In this document: piece by piece, positions 61,052 to 64,000 of the stretch
How positions within the stretch are numbered: position 1 is the stretch's first letter
How the letters are laid out: every line of letters starts with the position of its first letter
Origin: Clostridiales bacterium oral taxon 876 str. F0540
GTDB taxonomy: Bacteria > Bacillota > Clostridia > Clostridiales > Clostridiaceae
Assembly: GCA_000466585.1 (NCBI GenBank)
Contig: KE993502.1
Span: 78,692 to 142,691, forward strand
Direction: 5' to 3'
Length of the DNA stretch: 64,000 bases
Position numbers and translations under genes: made by a program
Notes under the pieces: generated by a model
Databases searched by the model: none
The model's input: only the letters and a program-made list of their open reading frames with translations
What the model was told of the DNA's origin: nothing

Positions 61052-64000
61052 TTAAATAGCCATTTCATCTTCTTGTGTTTCTTCATCTATGGTAGCCTCA
61101 TCTTCTGCTGCACTTAACGTATCTTCATCAGCTAAAACATCCTCATCTTTCTTGTTTAAATCAAGCAGTGTGTTAAGTTCAAACTGCCTTGCAAGTTTTG
61201 TTTTTAGTTCTTCTTCATATTGAAATGGCTTAGCATATTCTATTTTTGATTGTTCTAAGTTTCTCTGATATTCTTCAATTTTACCTTCTAAACGAACCAT
61301 CTTGTCTTCAAGGTTATTTAAGGAATTTTCAATTCTTATCATATTTCCATGAGCACTGTCTCCAAGCTCTATGGTGTACTTTGAGTTTCCGTGAATTAAA
61401 AGGTCAAATCTTTCATAGAATATGTTTCTTCTTAGCATTAAGTCAAATCCCTTAAAAGAACCTATATGAAGCTCTTCTCCTTTAGATACCTTTGAAGTTA
61501 AAACTTCAAGCATAGTACCTGCCTTTTCTCTTTCATTAAATATCTTACCATCTAGGGTTATTGAAAAATCATTCCCATCATTCATATCTCGTCTGCTAAT
61601 ATCTTTTATAATGCATTCAAGCTGCTGCTTTGCTTCACTAATAAGCTTTGGATATTTAAAGGTAAAGTTATCTTGCATGGTGTATTTTTGATTATCATAA
61701 GCAGCCTTTAAAACTCTTAATCTTGATACCTCATTGTCTACGTCCATCTTTTCTTTAATTAATGGATTACCTGTTGCAAGTGCCTTAACTTCTGCATAGG
61801 AAAGTACTGTTTCATCTACATCTTCACAGTTTCTTGCCACAGATTTTGAAGTCATTATCTGAGATATAAACCTTTGCTTCTGCTCAACAATTTGCCAGAG
61901 GTAAGAGTCAAAGGTATTTTTAGTAACATACCTATAGATACTTACCTCGCTGTTCATATTACCCTGTCTTAAAATTCTTCCTTCACGCTGTTCTATGTCG
62001 CTGGGCCGATACGGACAATCTAAATGATGGAGTGCTATGAGCCTATCTTGAATATTAGTTCCTGTGCCCATCTTTTGAGTACTTCCTATAATTACTCTTT
62101 TGTTTCCTGACCTCATATCAGAAAACATCTGCTCTCTATGAGCTTCATTTTTAGCATCATGTATAAAGCATATTTCATCTTCTGAAATTCCTCGCCTTAT
62201 AAGTTCTTTCTTAACATAATCATAAACAGAAAAACGCCCTTCACTATTAGGCGTTCCAACATCACAAAATACTATTTGTGTTCCTTTTATATCACTCGAT
62301 TTTAGGTATTCTTCATAGATATTTTCTATACACTGATTAACCTTTGAAGCTGGATCATTTTCAGCATTTATATCTAAAAGTCTTGGGTCTGTACCTAAAA
62401 GCCTTGCTTCATTTGTTATCTTCAGCATATTATCGCTTGATGGGTCCACCATACCATTTCTTATGCTTTCAGCTCTTTCAACAAACTCCATCATCGTATC
62501 TTGTATAAATTCATTTGGCTCTGAGGATACTAGAATATATTTATCATCTTTAAGCTTTGGTATTGGAAGCTTAAGCATGTCCGAAGTTTGAACATCAGCA
62601 ATGTTTTTAAAAAGTGTCATAAGCTCTGGAAGATTAGTAAATTTAGAAAATCTACTTCTAAATCTATAGCCTGTTCCTTCTGGTGCTAGTTCAAGGGAAG
62701 ATACAACTTCTCCAAAGCTTGCTGCCCAGGCATCAAAATGATGAATACCTCGTCTTTCAAGTTCATAGTTTTGAAGATATCTCTGCATCACATACATTTC
62801 TGTCATAGAGTTTGAAATAGGAGTTCCTGTTGCAAAAATAACTCCCCTTCCATTATTGGCTTCCTGTATATACTGACATTTCATAAGCATATCACTTGCC
62901 TTTTTAGCTCTAGTATTTGATATTCCTGCAACATTTCGCATCTTAGAGAATACTGCACAGTTTTTATAGTAGTGGGCTTCATCTACAAACATACAGTCAA
63001 TTCCTAGCTCTTCAAAGTTAATAACATCATCTTTTCTAGAAGCATCTAGCAATGCTTTTAATTCACTTTCAAGTCCCTTCTTAAACTTCTCCATTTGCTT
63101 TATTGACCAGTTTTCACCACGTTCCCTTTTAGTTTGTTCAATGGCGAAGGTTATTTGTTCAATTTGGTAATTCAGCATTCTCTCTTGTCTTTCCTTTGAG
63201 ATTGGTATTTTCTCAAACTGACTGTGCCCTATAATAATTGCATCATAAGCTCCTGTAGCAATTCTACTTACAAACTTTCTTCTATTTTGCTTTTGAAAAT
63301 CTTTCTTTGTAGTTACAAGGATATTGGCTGAAGGGTAAAGCCTTAAAAACTCTGCTCCCATTTGCTCTGTTAAATGGTTTGGTACTACATATATGCTTTT
63401 CTTTGCTAGTCCTAATCTTTTAAGCTCCATACCGCTTGCTATCATTTCAAAGCTTTTTCCTGCACCAACGCAGTGAGCAAGGAGTGTGCTTCCACCATAA
63501 AGAGTTCTTGCTATAGCATTAACTTGATGCTGCCTTAATTTAATATCTGGATTCATGCCTGGAAAAGTAAGATGTGAGCCGTCATATTCTCTAAGCCTTA
63601 TATTATTAAAGTTTTCATTATAAAAATTAACATACTTCTTTCTTCTATCAGGATCTCTAAATAACCAGTTCTTAAATTCTTCCTTTATCTGATTTTGTTT
63701 TTCTCTGGCCAGCATGGTTTCCTTTTGATTTATTACGTACCTTACTGAATCTCCATCTTCAATTCTATCTTTAACTGTTACAGTTCTTAGGTTTAAAGTT
63801 TCCTCAACGATGTAGTAGGCACTCATCCTTTTAGTTCCATAGGTTTCTGTGGCTGATACTGAGAAGCCATCCATGCCTTTATTTTCTATAGTCCAAGTAG
63901 CATTATAGTTATTGTAGTGAACTTTTATTTCATTGGTAGCAACCCGTGAACCTGAATTTTGACAGTATTTTGGTGTACCAAAGGTTTCATACATGAACCT
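61052..64000 (-). CDS. Large SNF2/DEAD-like helicase, partial (5' end off window)
   Basis: At least 982 residues; the frame is open at the right edge with no stop upstream of an ATG at 63994. The visible part has a helicase core: RQHQVNAIARTL, Walker A HCVGAGKSFEMI, VDEAHYYKN, FATGTPISNSMTEMY, SDIEQREGRILRQGN and IIGSTQKMGTGTNIQ. A charged C-terminal region follows. In Firmicute conjugative elements such helicases are the second half of polypeptides over 2,000 residues with an N-terminal methylase, so the true start is probably well outside. AdoMet motifs are not in the visible part. Confidence 0.85.
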   Translation of the reverse strand, partial: RFMYETFGTPKYCQNSGSRVATNEIKVHYNNYNATWTIENKGMDGFSVSATETYGTKRMSAYYIVEETLNLRTVTVKDRIEDGDSVRYVINQKETMLAREKQNQIKEEFKNWLFRDPDRRKKYVNFYNENFNNIRLREYDGSHLTFPGMNPDIKLRQHQVNAIARTLYGGSTLLAHCVGAGKSFEMIASGMELKRLGLAKKSIYVVPNHLTEQMGAEFLRLYPSANILVTTKKDFQKQNRRKFVSRIATGAYDAIIIGHSQFEKIPISKERQERMLNYQIEQITFAIEQTKRERGENWSIKQMEKFKKGLESELKALLDASRKDDVINFEELGIDCMFVDEAHYYKNCAVFSKMRNVAGISNTRAKKASDMLMKCQYIQEANNGRGVIFATGTPISNSMTEMYVMQRYLQNYELERRGIHHFDAWAASFGEVVSSLELAPEGTGYRFRSRFSKFTNLPELMTLFKNIADVQTSDMLKLPIPKLKDDKYILVSSEPNEFIQDTMMEFVERAESIRNGMVDPSSDNMLKITNEARLLGTDPRLLDINAENDPASKVNQCIENIYEEYLKSSDIKGTQIVFCDVGTPNSEGRFSVYDYVKKELIRRGISEDEICFIHDAKNEAHREQMFSDMRSGNKRVIIGSTQKMGTGTNIQDRLIALHHLDCPYRPSDIEQREGRILRQGNMNSEVSIYRYVTKNTFDSYLWQIVEQKQRFISQIMTSKSVARNCEDVDETVLSYAEVKALATGNPLIKEKMDVDNEVSRLRVLKAAYDNQKYTMQDNFTFKYPKLISEAKQQLECIIKDISRRDMNDGNDFSITLDGKIFNEREKAGTMLEVLTSKVSKGEELHIGSFKGFDLMLRRNIFYERFDLLIHGNSKYTIELGDSAHGNMIRIENSLNNLEDKMVRLEGKIEEYQRNLEQSKIEYAKPFQYEEELKTKLARQFELNTLLDLNKKDEDVLADEDTLSAAEDEATIDEETQEDEMAI

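Noticed and set aside
34548..64000. Prophage
   Set aside because: No capsid, portal, terminase, tail or holin genes; instead relaxase, VirD4 and VirB4 show a conjugative element.
1..64000. CRISPR arrays, tRNA or rRNA genes
   Set aside because: No regularly spaced repeats, cloverleaf-like GC-rich stretches or rRNA-like conserved blocks were seen by eye; a tRNA or CRISPR scan would settle it.

Overview
The window is very AT-rich, with genes packed on the minus strand, strong AGGAGG-type ribosome binding sites, frequent TTG/GTG starts and Gram-positive cell-envelope genes. All of this fits a Clostridium-like Firmicute. No rRNA, tRNA or CRISPR array is visible. Two parts differ in character: about 1-22.5 kb looks like ordinary chromosome, and about 22.87-64 kb is one long minus-strand mobile and defence region.

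Chromosomal part. It opens with a partial TauE/SafE permease coupled to a ROK regulator, then lgt, a cation diffusion facilitator cut off at its HLLSD motif, a secreted DUF2202 ferritin-like protein, and a DedA protein fused to a PAP2 domain whose catalytic histidines are gone. Next are a chemotaxis receptor split by one in-frame TAG, and an apparent operon of DedA, three PAP2 phosphatases and a family-4 glycosyltransferase. Beyond that lies an ABC-transporter / PepSY / two-component / LysE / lipoprotein cluster. The promoter regions of the ABC cluster and of the DedA-PAP2 operon carry the same AGATTAAAA direct repeats at about 11-bp spacing. They may form one envelope-stress regulon under the OmpR-type regulator encoded here, with undecaprenyl-phosphate recycling as a plausible output. 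A second chemotaxis receptor, a His-tailed DMT transporter with a hairpin over its Shine-Dalgarno, and a ferritin-like protein end this part. A short relic resembling a group II intron 3' end lies at 18.44-18.51 kb.

Junction and defence locus. A permease fragment lacking its N-terminal half abuts the 3' end of hsdR at about 22.87 kb, which is a good candidate for the element/chromosome boundary. The type I restriction-modification locus (HTH, hsdM, hsdS ... hsdR) is split by seven genes: an AAA ATPase with a PD-(D/E)XK nuclease, two winged-helix paralogues sharing a C-terminal domain, and a poorly characterised protein followed by a ClpB-like AAA+ ATPase.

Conjugative element. From 34.5 kb to the right edge runs an integrative conjugative element or integrated plasmid. 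It has a helicase that continues beyond the window, RadC/JAB, TOPRIM primase, a candidate oriT, MobC, relaxase, VirD4, VirB2/VirB3/VirB4/VirB6-like proteins and a C39 peptidase. A full Tad/Flp-pilus-like set is interleaved with these: prepilin peptidase, CpaB, TadZ, TadA, TadB, TadC and TadE-like pseudopilins. Cargo includes a DUF4297 nuclease plus SMC-like ATPase pair resembling Lamassu-Cap4, with an overlapping 48-codon ORF between them and its own terminator. A ParE/Phd toxin-antitoxin pair with its own promoter and terminator, and an MT-A70 methyltransferase, complete the cargo. No integrase is seen; it would lie beyond the right edge.
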